Origin: Gottfriedia luciferensis
GTDB taxonomy: Bacteria > Bacillota > Bacilli > Bacillales > Bacillaceae_G
Assembly: GCF_001712755.1 (NCBI RefSeq)
Contig: NZ_MDKC01000006.1
Coordinates: forward strand, 1 to 64,000
Reading direction: 5' to 3'
DNA: 64,000 bases
This document shows positions 1 to 8,479 of this stretch, piece after piece. The position numbers were made by a program, and so were the translations under genes. The notes under the pieces were generated by a model. That model searched no databases, had not been told where the DNA came from, and saw only the letters and a program-made list of their open reading frames with translations. The first letter of the stretch is position 1. The number at the start of each line of letters is the position of its first letter.

Positions 1-351
1 GAGCACCCCTCCATTCCAATCAACTTTTTCATCAAAAAAAGTATACACTAAATCCTAATCAAATAGCCTTTACTTAGAGTAATCTAGCAGTTTTTATTAA
101 TCAGTTTGTAGTTCAATTAATATCGAACATTAAACTAAATTAGTCAAATGAATTTGTTTTTCTAAGAATAAGCTCATAATTTTTTAACTTCTGAAAAAAA
201 ATGTCTAGTGTTATTGGAATCATAAAATTGCTCGAACATATTAACATTTAAAACCATTACAAGATCATGCAGAAAATGATAATTTCATCATTATTAAATG
301 TTCATTTAATGTCCGTTTTCCCTATTGATCATTTTATATTTCAACACTCTG

Positions 352-381
352 AAAAAGCTAACAAATTAGTTAGCTTTTTTT
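352..381 (+). terminator. Rho-independent terminator
   Basis: Perfect 11-bp stem AAAAAGCTAAC / GTTAGCTTTTT around a 6-base loop, running into a T tract. It probably ends a gene lying left of the window. It is symmetric enough to work in both directions. Confidence 0.8.
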
Positions 382-573
382 ACTTTACATATTAAATTAA
401 TTTTATTTTATCTTTATCTTTACCGAACTAATTTAAAATGAATAACTGATTAGTGTTTGCTCTCGACTTATTATAAAAATATTTACAGGAAGGGTATATT
501 TGTATTAATTAATAGCATATAGAAAAAAATACGGATTCTCCTTTTTTTGTAGAAAATTAGTGAGATTCTAAGG

Positions 574-594
574 TTTAGAACGAGCATTCTCAAA
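574..594 (+). promoter_or_regulatory. Short palindromic operator-like site upstream of nagZ
   Basis: Imperfect palindrome with the core AGAACGAGCATTCTC. Read on the other strand it matches the GAGAATGNNCGTTCT core found at 25584, 33616, 36549, 58198 and 59588. It lies 170 bases before the nagZ start. A TetR-family operator is the simplest reading, but the binding protein is inferred. Confidence 0.5.
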
Positions 595-764
595 TAGCTG
601 ATTTGATGTCGGAGTAACATTTATAAAACTATTACTGGATCAAGATTAGATTTGTATTAAATCATATATTTGATACAAAAAGTTTATATTTTAGAAACAT
701 TTATTTGCTATGATTAGATAAAGGTCAATAATGCACACATCATTTTGAATTTAGAGGTGAAAAT

Positions 765-2405
765 ATGAAAAACAATTTTAAAAAATTATCAATGATTGCG
801 ATTAGTAGTTTCATATTATTATCTGGTTGTATCGAAGCTAAGGCTCAGAACAATGTTAGTGTTTCAAAAACTGATCCGATACTTGTTGAACTAAATAAAC
901 TGACTCTTAAAGAAAAAATCGGACAAATGATGATCGCTGGTTTTGACGGAACAACATCAAGTAATGCAGATACTCTTTTAAAAAATTATAAGTTAGGCGG
1001 CGTAATTCTCTTTGGAACGAATATAAAAAGTCCGAGTCAATTAGTAAACTTAACAAATGACATAAAAACATACAACAAAAATAACAAGGTACCTTTGTTT
1101 ATCTCTGTCGATCAAGAAGGCGGTAGGGTAAATCGCATGCCTTCAGCTGTTTTAAATACACCTTCTGCGAGAACAATTGGAAATAAAAATAATATGCAGT
1201 ACGCATATAATATAGGTAATATGATTTCAAAAGAACTATCATCCTTTGGATTCAATACAGATTTTTCACCAGTATTCGATATACAAAGTAATCCTAAAAA
1301 TACAGTAATTGGAGATCGTTCGTTTGGTACAAATTCGAGTATTGTTTCAAATATTGGTATTGGAATGATGGATGGAATTCATAAAGGAAACACAATTCCT
1401 GTCATTAAACATTTCCCTGGGCATGGGGATACATCAGTAGATTCTCATTTAGAACTTCCTATAGTGAATAAAGACCTAGCAAGTTTAAAAAAGTTTGAGT
1501 TAATTCCATTCAATCATGCAATAAAAAATCATGCGGATATGATGATGGTAGCTCATATAGTAGTAAAAAAGGTAGATTCAAAGTATCCAGCATCTATGTC
1601 AAAAGCGGTGATAACTGATCTTTTACGAAAACAATATGGTTATAATGGGGTTGTCATAACGGATGATATGTCAATGGGCGCTATAGCGAAACACTATAAC
1701 TTAAGTAACGCAGCGGTTACTTCTATTAATGCCGGAAGTAATATAATTTTGATTGGACATGGAAATGAAAACGTTAAAACCATCTACAATAGTATATATT
1801 CAGCCGTGCAAAATCACAAAATATCAGAAGACACAATCAATAAAAGTGTCTATAAGATTTTAGCTTTAAAACAAAAATATAAACTTAACAATAATAAAGT
1901 TCAACCTGTCAATGTTACAAATTTAAATAATCAAATTAAGAAAGCAGTTACTTATAACAATGAAACTAGTAATAAGCAGTACTTACTCTTAAAAAATATT
2001 TCAACAAAGGCGAATGAAGGAAAAATTATCAATGCAGATTTTAATGTAACGAATTCGACTATTGACGGGGTAAAGGAAAAATGGGGAAAAGAAAACAGTA
2101 GTGTATATGTCGCCGCTGCTAAAGGAACATATAACACTTACACAAAGAGAAACGTAGTAGTTGGCTATCAAAAAAGCCATTTAATATTTGAATTACGTTC
2201 TTTTGATCCACAGTTAAACTCTTTAACTATTAATAATATAAAAAATTATTTTGGCTCACCTAGTTCAGAAGTTACTACCTCAAACAATGAAAAAATCATA
2301 ACGTATTCAATTGGATCAAAAAAGCTTAAATTTGTTTTTCCTTTAAAAAAACAAATTGTATTGGATCATTATTCAATTTACAATCCTAATAATGTTAATA
2401 AATAA
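765..2405 (+). CDS. nagZ: Lipoprotein beta-N-acetylhexosaminidase (GH3, NagZ type) with C-terminal DUF4309-like domain, copy 1
   Basis: Predicted surface lipoprotein that removes N-acetylglucosamine from muropeptides during wall turnover. A short signal peptide ends in the lipobox LLSGC (Cys near residue 22). The GH3 domain spans about 40-375 and has the NagZ signature KHFPGHGDT at 215-223. The expected catalytic pair is D226/H228 and the nucleophile is D300 in ITDDMSMGAI. Residues about 410-540 form a second domain that resembles the DUF4309/YjgB family, an unusual partner for NagZ. The ATG follows AGAGGTGAAAAT. A near-identical paralogue lies at 25869-27668, and the two share 3' flank and terminator. 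Function is confident for GH3; the role of the C-terminal domain is unknown. Confidence 0.9.
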   Translation: MKNNFKKLSMIAISSFILLSGCIEAKAQNNVSVSKTDPILVELNKLTLKEKIGQMMIAGFDGTTSSNADTLLKNYKLGGVILFGTNIKSPSQLVNLTNDIKTYNKNNKVPLFISVDQEGGRVNRMPSAVLNTPSARTIGNKNNMQYAYNIGNMISKELSSFGFNTDFSPVFDIQSNPKNTVIGDRSFGTNSSIVSNIGIGMMDGIHKGNTIPVIKHFPGHGDTSVDSHLELPIVNKDLASLKKFELIPFNHAIKNHADMMMVAHIVVKKVDSKYPASMSKAVITDLLRKQYGYNGVVITDDMSMGAIAKHYNLSNAAVTSINAGSNIILIGHGNENVKTIYNSIYSAVQNHKISEDTINKSVYKILALKQKYKLNNNKVQPVNVTNLNNQIKKAVTYNNETSNKQYLLLKNISTKANEGKIINADFNVTNSTIDGVKEKWGKENSSVYVAAAKGTYNTYTKRNVVVGYQKSHLIFELRSFDPQLNSLTINNIKNYFGSPSSEVTTSNNEKIITYSIGSKKLKFVFPLKKQIVLDHYSIYNPNNVNK

Positions 2406-2451
2406 TATGAGTAATTAAGTGGTTAGTAAATACGTAAAATAACAAACTATC

Positions 2452-2484
2452 AACCTGTTCCTGAATCGGAGCAGGTTTTTTCTT
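2452..2484 (+). terminator. Terminator of nagZ copy 1 (recurring family)
   Basis: Stem AACCTGTTCC / GGAGCAGGTT around TGAATC, followed by a T run. The same hairpin recurs at 17525 and 27703, with a matched G-to-A and C-to-T change in the stem at 27703. A decayed form is at 21415. Confidence 0.85.
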
Positions 2485-2633
2485 TTTCTGAAATTGTAAT
2501 TTTAAATGTTAGTGTTTTGTTATCAATGTGATATTGAGTAAGAAAGCATGAAGTAATATCTTTACATGAGTACATAATTTTTTATAAGTCGATTTTGATT
2601 TAATTTGATCAATGCGAAAAAGGGTGAATTGTA

Positions 2634-2801
2634 TTGTTTTATTTATTAATCGTTGTTGGAACTATATTAGCGTACATTCTGTTAATTCTACCTGTATATG
2701 TATGCGCAATATTTCTGGTAGTTGGTTCATTATGTTCATTTATTGCAATATATATTGAATTAACTATTATAGAGAAAAAAGTAAGAGCTAATTTATTATA
2801 A
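2634..2801 (+). CDS. Small hydrophobic membrane protein (55 aa)
   Basis: TTG-start frame preceded by AGGGTG at seven bases. The product is almost entirely hydrophobic: two predicted membrane segments (about residues 2-23 and 25-45), then a short basic tail ending KVRANLL. It stands alone between the nagZ terminator and a bidirectional terminator shared with the minus-strand regulator. No family is recognised. Composition, ribosome site and clean stop support a real gene, but length and TTG start keep this tentative. Confidence 0.4.
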   Translation: MFYLLIVVGTILAYILLILPVYVCAIFLVVGSLCSFIAIYIELTIIEKKVRANLL

Positions 2802-2852
2802 GCTATATAAATAATCGCAAAATAAGTAATTGTTTTTAGTTAATTTTAAAAA

Positions 2853-2890
2853 AAAGAGTGTAGAATTTTTAAAATTACTACACTCTTTAC
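2853..2890. terminator. Bidirectional terminator
   Basis: Stem AAAGAGTGTAG / CTACACTCTTT around a 14-base AT loop, with A and T tracts on either side. It ends the minus-strand FHA regulator, whose stop is seven bases away, and could also stop the small plus-strand ORF. Confidence 0.8.
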
Positions 2891-2894
2891 TCTA

Positions 2895-3596
2895 TTACAT
2901 ATCCTCTTGATCAAACATATAACCATATCGAGGAACAGATATAATCTTATGTCCGTATTTACCTAATTTCTTACGTAATCTATATAAAAGGGTATTAATT
3001 TCTTCCCGTCCTACATCAGGCTGCTCAATATCTTTCGTCATTCGTTCCGGCCAAACATTTATTTTAATTTCATTATAGCTAACTGCGCTATTGGCTCTTT
3101 GATATAACAACAAAAATAATTCTGTATCTTTACTAGTTAGATGGATTCTTACGCCGTCAATTAAAATTTCTCTTTTAACTACATTTACAGTTATTCCAAT
3201 GCTATCGTTTATTTGTTTATCTAAAACTAATGGCATATCAAGTGTGTCTCCAAGGTTCTGCTCTGATAGATTATGAAAAATAAGTACAGCGGCACCACTT
3301 GCAAGACTTATACAATCGCCATCACGAAGGAAAAATGGTTTATTTTTCTCTATAGAAATATGATTAACTTGTGTTCCATGTTTACTCATGAGATCAACGA
3401 TGGTGTAATTTTCTTCTTTATCGAAACTAATTAAAGCATGTTTTCTTGAAATATATTGACTTGTAAAAGGAATATCTGGGAAATCATCACCCCACGTACG
3501 ACCTAGCAACGTTTCATTAAAGGAAATGGGAATTCTATTTTGGTTTGTGGCTGTTTCTCCTTGTTTTATAGAAAGATACACATTTTGAATACTCAT
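2895..3596 (-). CDS. FHA domain plus winged-helix DNA-binding protein (233 aa)
   Basis: An N-terminal forkhead-associated domain (about residues 28-105) carries the expected LLGR, SRKHA and SKHGTQVN elements that bind phosphothreonine peptides. A C-terminal OmpR-type winged helix (about 135-230) ends with LLYRLRKKLGKYG and a GYMF wing motif. There is no receiver domain, so this is not a classical response regulator. Inference: a transcription factor controlled by a Ser/Thr kinase through FHA binding. The ATG follows AAAGGAG. It stands alone on the minus strand with its own terminator. No kinase gene is visible nearby, and the targets are unknown. Confidence 0.8.
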   Translation of the reverse strand: MSIQNVYLSIKQGETATNQNRIPISFNETLLGRTWGDDFPDIPFTSQYISRKHALISFDKEENYTIVDLMSKHGTQVNHISIEKNKPFFLRDGDCISLASGAAVLIFHNLSEQNLGDTLDMPLVLDKQINDSIGITVNVVKREILIDGVRIHLTSKDTELFLLLYQRANSAVSYNEIKINVWPERMTKDIEQPDVGREEINTLLYRLRKKLGKYGHKIISVPRYGYMFDQEDM

Positions 3597-3712
3597 GAAG
3601 TTACTCCTTTGAAAACTAATCTAGTTAAACCAAAAAAGAGTATATCATATGCAACTAATTTGTAAAGATAATTGATTGTTTATTGTGTCTTCTAATTTGT
3701 ATATGCAAATTG

Positions 3713-3750
3713 AAAAGAGCTAATCGTCATGTATTCGATTAGCTCTTTTT
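3713..3750. terminator. Terminator between convergent or solo small genes
   Basis: Stem AAAAGAGCTAATCG / CGATTAGCTCTTTT around a 9-base loop. On the minus strand it follows the stop of the 58-residue gene at 3776-3952 and is flanked by T-rich sequence. Confidence 0.8.
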
Positions 3751-3775
3751 TCTGTTAATTGAGGCATACTTACAA

Positions 3776-3952
3776 TTATTTCAGTTTAGAATTCTTATTC
3801 AGCTTTTCAATATTTTCATTTCTTTCTCCGCCATCAGAAAGGTCTTCTGAAAATTCATGGTCTGCTTTCTTGCCTAACAGAAGCTCAGATGTTCGGATTG
3901 TGCTAGATGGCAAATTATTATTCGCTGCGGCTTGTTCATTCCATTTACCCAT
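3776..3952 (-). CDS. Small hydrophilic protein starting MGKWNEQ (58 aa)
   Basis: Soluble, charged 58-residue protein with no membrane segment. The ATG is preceded by AAGAGGTG at a good distance; an in-frame GTG three codons earlier overlaps the ribosome site and is unlikely. No family is recognised with confidence. The composition (Asn, Lys and Glu rich, low hydrophobicity) recalls small sporulation-associated proteins, but that is only an impression. A 15-codon remnant with the same leader and opening (MGQWDEQ) lies at 35451-35498, so the family is repeated in this genome. Confidence 0.6.
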   Translation of the reverse strand: MGKWNEQAAANNNLPSSTIRTSELLLGKKADHEFSEDLSDGGERNENIEKLNKNSKLK

Positions 3953-4147
3953 TAAAATCACCTCTTAAGATTAGTATTGGAATTTGTTCATGTATTTATT
4001 TAGAATCATGTAAAGAAATGAGTATGCCAGAAGAGTAAAAGTAGAGGTGAAGACATTTGTAAGAATACTTTACCAGTTGTCTCATATCGTTTAATAGAGA
4101 GAAACGTGATGAATGAATAGTGTTTTATGGAAGAGAGGATGCCACTG

Positions 4148-4615
4148 ATGAAACGTTTTGCAACGTATTATCCATATGAACAAAAATTAGTGATCGAGGG
4201 TCATCACAAACTCATTCAAAAGGAAACGAAAAATCGACAATCGTTTGTTGATTCAAGATTCATGTTCGCTCATCTGGCGAAAGAGATAGGAAAGAAAGTG
4301 GTACTAGTCTGGTTCGGAGTAGTTGTAGTAGGTTTACTGATTCCAACAAGTAAACTTTTTCTACACCCAGTCTTCATGACCATAGAGAATGCTTACTACC
4401 ATGCAATCGATTGGTTGTATTATGATGTTGGGCAACATATTCATAACTTATCATCAATGAAGATGAGTTCGAGTCACTATACTGTTTCAATTGATGCACA
4501 TCAAACACAAAGTAGTCCCATTGCAAAAGACGGTCATTTTATTCTTGAGAAAATCGATGGAAAAATGAAGCATCATTTCGAAGGAGTTAAAGATTTTCTG
4601 GAACGAAATAAATGA
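4148..4615 (+). CDS. Hypothetical single-pass membrane protein (155 aa)
   Basis: No recognised family. A basic N-terminal part of about 45 residues is followed by one strong hydrophobic segment (KVVLVWFGVVVVGLLIP) and then a His-rich, polar C-terminal part. I prefer the ATG at 4148 because GAGAGG sits eight bases before it; an upstream in-frame ATG at 4127 would place the ribosome site inside the gene. A compact terminator follows within a few bases. It is monocistronic, between a minus-strand small gene and a MocR regulator. Confidence 0.6.
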   Translation: MKRFATYYPYEQKLVIEGHHKLIQKETKNRQSFVDSRFMFAHLAKEIGKKVVLVWFGVVVVGLLIPTSKLFLHPVFMTIENAYYHAIDWLYYDVGQHIHNLSSMKMSSSHYTVSIDAHQTQSSPIAKDGHFILEKIDGKMKHHFEGVKDFLERNK

Positions 4616-4618
4616 AGA

Positions 4619-4648
4619 AAAAACTCCTTGCCATGTTGGGGAGTTTTT
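4619..4648 (+). terminator. Terminator of the 155-aa membrane protein gene
   Basis: Stem AAAAACTCC / GGAGTTTTT around a roughly 12-base loop, starting three bases after the stop codon. Confidence 0.75.
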
Positions 4649-4740
4649 ATATTGGTTATATCATAATATCAGTTGGAATTGAAGACTATAGCAAGGCATA
4701 CTTGCATAAAAGTCGATGGAAATTATATTTGTTTTATAAA

Positions 4741-4764
4741 TCACACAATTATATAATTGTGTGA
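4741..4764. promoter_or_regulatory. Perfect 24-bp palindrome before the MocR gene
   Basis: The half site TCACACAATTAT is followed directly by its reverse complement, with no loop or mismatch. It ends 16 bases before the MocR start codon, where an autoregulatory operator would block initiation. The half-site core ACACAATTATA recurs just after the gene at about 6204. MocR proteins commonly control their own or adjacent promoters; binding here is inferred. Confidence 0.65.
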
Positions 4765-4780
4765 AAAAAGGATGCATATT

Positions 4781-6169
4781 ATGTCAATTAATTCTTTCGA
4801 AAATTATCCGATGAGTTGGAAGCCATCGATTGATAAAAATAAAAAGCCCATCTATCAGGCAATCGCAGGGCAAGTGGAAAAAGATATTTTAAATGGCGTT
4901 TTATTACCTGGGACTAAACTTCCCCCACAGCGTGAACTGGCCGATTATTTAGATCTAAATCTTAGTACAATTTCAAAAGCGTTTAAAGTCTGCGAGTTAA
5001 AGGGATTGTTAAGTGCAACAGTGGGAAGTGGGACATTTGTATCTTATGATGCATTATCGAATGCGTATTTACTTGAAGATACTAAGCCGAAGCATTTAAT
5101 TGAGATGGGTGCGACACTTCCTGATAATGCTTCATATGAGCCATTATTACTTCAACTGAAAAACATGCTGCAAGAGTCAGATTATGAAAAATGGTTTGGA
5201 TACGGAAGAGCAGGGGAAAGTTTGTGGCAAAAGGATGCAGCTATAAAGCTAATCTTAAGAGGTGGATTTGAAACAACAGTTGATCATATTTTATTTGCAA
5301 ATGGGGGTCAAAATGCGATTGCTGCTACACTGGCAAGTCTTTGTAAGCCTGGAGATCGCATTGGTGCTGACGATCATACTTACCCTGGCTTAAAAACGAT
5401 TGCAGCGATGCTTAGCGTACAAATCGTACCAATTAAGTCAGAGAATTATGAAATGAGTCCAAATGCTTTTGAATATGCTTGTAAAAATGACAATATTAAA
5501 GGCATCTATTTGATTCCGGATTATCATAATCCGACAGCTTCTTGTTTGTCTATTGAAAATCGTAAAAAAATTGCAGCAATAGCTAAAAAGTATAATCAGT
5601 TCATTATTGAAGATGCGACATATAATCTCCTTAATGAAAAACCAATTCCAGCAGTAGCATCATTTGCACAAGAACACAGAATCTATATTGCGAGTTTATC
5701 AAAATCAATAGCACCGGGGTTACGGTTAGCCTGTGTTGCTGTGCCTATTCGATTCAAAGAGGCAATTTCAAAGGCACTTTATAATCTAAATATATCAGTT
5801 TCCCCTTTATTTTCAGAACTAGCGGCACGTACAATTGTATCGAATCAATTTGAAAACATAATTAAGATTCATCGTGAAGAAACCATTCGTAGAAATCAAG
5901 TCGTAAATAAATATTTGTCAGACTATACCTGTTTAGGTACTGAAACAGGTATATTTCATTGGTTACTGTTACCGGGAAAACTCACAGGTGCTGAATTTGA
6001 AAAGTTAGCTGCACAACAAGGGGTACAAGTGTATGCGGCGGAACGCTTTGTGGTTGGAAAAAGTTGTCCAGAGCGGGCTGTTAGGGTTTCCGTCTGTGCA
6101 CCAGAAACGCTTGAAGAGCTTGAGCATGGATTGATGATTCTTGAACGATTACTACAAGATCTTAAGTAG
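4781..6169 (+). CDS. MocR-family regulator (GntR winged helix plus aminotransferase-like domain)
   Basis: PLP-dependent regulator of 462 residues. An N-terminal GntR winged helix (about 15-85; IYQAIAGQVEKDIL, LPPQRELADYL, VGSGTFVS) is joined to a fold-type I aminotransferase-like domain (about 100-460). SLSKSIAPGLRLACV contains the PLP lysine, and IEDATYN matches the conserved aspartate region. The ATG at 4781 follows AAAAAGGA at eight bases; upstream in-frame starts overlap the palindrome. A divergent partner gene is absent, so the target may be itself or the amine oxidase/glyoxalase pair downstream. The effector is not deducible. Confidence 0.85.
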   Translation: MSINSFENYPMSWKPSIDKNKKPIYQAIAGQVEKDILNGVLLPGTKLPPQRELADYLDLNLSTISKAFKVCELKGLLSATVGSGTFVSYDALSNAYLLEDTKPKHLIEMGATLPDNASYEPLLLQLKNMLQESDYEKWFGYGRAGESLWQKDAAIKLILRGGFETTVDHILFANGGQNAIAATLASLCKPGDRIGADDHTYPGLKTIAAMLSVQIVPIKSENYEMSPNAFEYACKNDNIKGIYLIPDYHNPTASCLSIENRKKIAAIAKKYNQFIIEDATYNLLNEKPIPAVASFAQEHRIYIASLSKSIAPGLRLACVAVPIRFKEAISKALYNLNISVSPLFSELAARTIVSNQFENIIKIHREETIRRNQVVNKYLSDYTCLGTETGIFHWLLLPGKLTGAEFEKLAAQQGVQVYAAERFVVGKSCPERAVRVSVCAPETLEELEHGLMILERLLQDLK

Positions 6170-6201
6170 TATCAATTACCATACACTTATTAAATTGTTT
6201 G

Positions 6202-6231
6202 CCACACAATTATAATGTTGTATGGTTTTTT
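6202..6231 (+). terminator. Weak terminator after MocR containing an operator-like half site
   Basis: CCACACAA / TTGTATGG stem with one mismatch around TTATAATG, followed by seven T residues. ACACAATTATA repeats the half site of the palindrome before the gene, so it may be a terminator, a second operator, or both. Confidence 0.5.
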
Positions 6232-6386
6232 TGTGCGTGTTAAGATGTTTGAAAAATAGAATTATTAAGTAGAATTAGTTTTCTAGAAAGTGGATTGAAT
6301 GTGTTACGGGTTAGAGATTAATCGTTTTAGAATTATGATTAAATTACGTTTATACAATATTGACGTTGTCAGAGGGAGGACAATAT

Positions 6387-7499
6387 ATGGACAATCCTGT
6401 AATTATAGTTGGTGCAGGTTTAAGTGGTCTACGTGCTGCATCACTACTTACTGAAAAAGGTATTAAATGTAGAGTTCTAGAAGCAAGAGATAGGATTGGT
6501 GGTAGGGTTTTGAGTACTTCTGATCTAAACAGACCGGACCTAGGCAAATTTGACCTTGGCCCTACGTGGTTTTGGCCACAGTTTGAGAATCATATAGCTA
6601 ACCTTGTAAAAGAACTAAATTTAGAAACATTTGAACAATATATGAAAGGCGAAATATTAAAAGAACGTTTTCAAATAAAACCACCAGAACGCTGTGTACT
6701 GAAGGAAAACTCAGACGAAAAATGGCTTAGATTAACTGGAGGTGTGCAGTCTCTTATCGATGCTCTAGCAGACACAATACCCTCAGAAATAGTTGAGTTG
6801 GAGACACGAGTTGAGAAAATTCAACTGAATGAATCTGGTAATATCACAGTTGAAGCAGAGCTTTCTAATGGGATGAGAAAAAAATTTCCTACAGATGCTG
6901 TTATTTTGGCATTGCCACCACGTCTTGTGGCGAAACACATTGAATTTTCACCTTCACTTCATCCAAATCTTATTACTGATATCGTAAAAAAACCTACGTG
7001 GATGGCGGGACAGGCCAAAGTAGTAGCAGTCTATGATCGTCCCTTCTGGAGAGAATTAGGACTTTCTGGATACGTATTGAGTGTAGTTGGTCCCTTAGAA
7101 GAAATATATGATGCCTCTCCTATTAAAGGCTCTGGTGCATTATTTGGTTTCTTTGGAATGCCACCAGAAGCACGTAAAAAAATGGGTCAGGATAAAGTTT
7201 TAAAATTGGTTGTTGACCAATTAGTTAAACTCTTTGGAAGTGAAGCTAAAAACGTAAAAGCTATTTTTTACAAAGATTGGTCCACAGATTCTGAAACTAC
7301 TGTTGAGGAGGACTTAAGTCCTCTTAAAAATTACCAAAGCTATGGTCCACTCTCAGTAGAAGGCATGTGGGGAAAGAAAATTATATTTGCTGGTACAGAG
7401 ACGAATTCAGATTATAGTGGACATCTTGAAGGTGCTCTTTTGTCAGCTGAAAAGGCGGTTGCTGAAATCATTAACTATCGATTGAAAGGAGTACGATAA
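6387..7499 (+). CDS. FAD-dependent amine oxidase family protein
   Basis: Flavoprotein of 370 residues. The N-terminal dinucleotide-binding motif is VIIVGAGLSGLRAA (about 5-18), followed by LEARDRIGGRVLS, typical of monoamine oxidase/phytoene desaturase-type enzymes. A C-terminal FAD segment is IIFAGTETNSDYSGHLEGA. It probably oxidises an amine or amino acid with release of peroxide; the substrate is unknown. The start was chosen because AGAGGGAGG lies eight bases before this ATG. The stop overlaps the ATG of the next gene (TAATG), so the two are translationally coupled. Confidence 0.85.
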   Translation: MDNPVIIVGAGLSGLRAASLLTEKGIKCRVLEARDRIGGRVLSTSDLNRPDLGKFDLGPTWFWPQFENHIANLVKELNLETFEQYMKGEILKERFQIKPPERCVLKENSDEKWLRLTGGVQSLIDALADTIPSEIVELETRVEKIQLNESGNITVEAELSNGMRKKFPTDAVILALPPRLVAKHIEFSPSLHPNLITDIVKKPTWMAGQAKVVAVYDRPFWRELGLSGYVLSVVGPLEEIYDASPIKGSGALFGFFGMPPEARKKMGQDKVLKLVVDQLVKLFGSEAKNVKAIFYKDWSTDSETTVEEDLSPLKNYQSYGPLSVEGMWGKKIIFAGTETNSDYSGHLEGALLSAEKAVAEIINYRLKGVR

Positions 7500-8311
7500 T
7501 GGATTTATACTTTGATCACCTAGTTTGGTTCTTCAAAAAACCAGAGAATGCAATTTTACCCTTAAAGGAAAGAGGAATTCATGTTGTAAAGGGAGGGCGT
7601 CATGAATCTTGGGGTACATATAATACCCTAACTTATTTTGGCTTAAGTTATATTGAATTTTTAGGAATTGAAGTTTTATCAATAGCTGAAAAACATGAGG
7701 AAAATCGATTAATTACGCAAATCGTAGAACAGCTAGCAAAAGAAAATCGGGAAGGACCTGCGACAGTAGCAATTAGAACGAATCAAATTGATGAACTAGC
7801 AAGTAAACTAAAAGCAAAAGGACTTACAGTATATGGACCGCTTACTGGGGAGAGAGTTCGTGCTGATGGTCAAGTAATCAGATGGTCATTGTTATTCCCA
7901 GAATATCCGGAAAAAAAGGTTAAGTTACCATTTTTTATTGAATGGGAAAAATCAGATGAAGAAAGGCATTCGGAATTAGAGGAACAAGGATTTATCGGAT
8001 CACATATAATAGGTCAACCCAAATTGGAAAGCATTGGTTTTGTTGTAGATAATTTAGATAAGACATTAGAAATTTGGGAGAATTTGTTTGGCCTTAAACA
8101 AGAAGAAGAGTTCACTGATTCCGAAATCAATGCACGGTGTAGAATATTAAAATTGAACGGAACTAATTTATTATTTTGTACACCTATTGGAGATGGTCCG
8201 GCTGCTACGGTATTAAAAGAAAAAGGGCAGACACCTTTTTTAGTAAACCTTTCTCATACGAATCAAAATCACTTTTTTGAAATGTTGGATGGTTATTGGA
8301 AGTTCCAATAA
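7499..8311 (+). CDS. VOC-superfamily (glyoxalase-like) protein
   Basis: 270 residues with the opening FDHLVWFF and two related halves typical of vicinal-oxygen-chelate proteins of the Glyoxalase_3 type: one at about 3-130, and a shorter second module near 175-265 starting LESIGFVVDNLDK. Metal-binding residues cannot be fixed by eye. The start overlaps the stop of the amine oxidase, so the two probably act in one pathway, for example handling a reactive carbonyl product of amine oxidation; this is inference. A strong terminator follows. Confidence 0.75.
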   Translation: MDLYFDHLVWFFKKPENAILPLKERGIHVVKGGRHESWGTYNTLTYFGLSYIEFLGIEVLSIAEKHEENRLITQIVEQLAKENREGPATVAIRTNQIDELASKLKAKGLTVYGPLTGERVRADGQVIRWSLLFPEYPEKKVKLPFFIEWEKSDEERHSELEEQGFIGSHIIGQPKLESIGFVVDNLDKTLEIWENLFGLKQEEEFTDSEINARCRILKLNGTNLLFCTPIGDGPAATVLKEKGQTPFLVNLSHTNQNHFFEMLDGYWKFQ

Positions 8312-8340
8312 TTTATTTAAAGGTGAACCCATTACATATT

Positions 8341-8384
8341 AGCGTCAAATTCGTTGGAACGATAGCGGTTTGACGCTTTTTTTT
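8341..8384 (+). terminator. Terminator of the amine oxidase-glyoxalase operon
   Basis: Stem AGCGTCAAA / TTTGACGCT around a 19-base loop with inner pairing, followed by eight T residues. Confidence 0.85.
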
Positions 8385-8479
8385 ATGTTTCTAGAAATTT
8401 TTAAGATTTCAATCACTCAGGTTGAGTACACTATGATTATATGATTTACTAATTATTTTTTTTAGTGTTGCAAAGAGCT

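Larger units (their letters stand above)
1..764. other. Gene-poor leader region upstream of the first nagZ
   Basis: No convincing coding frame is present. The region holds a terminator at 352-381, probably for a gene beyond the left edge. A degenerate copy of the intergenic module follows: a stretch at about 518-562 with the CTTTTTTTGTAGA motif shared with the copies near 33.66 and 36.5 kb, then a palindrome at 574-594. The remaining 170 bases before the nagZ start are AT-rich leader. Confidence 0.6.

Noticed and set aside
1952-2137. Antisense and overlapping open frames throughout, for example 1952-2137 minus and 27203-27394 minus
   Set aside because: They lie inside strongly supported genes, lack ribosome sites and follow the codon shadow of the sense gene.
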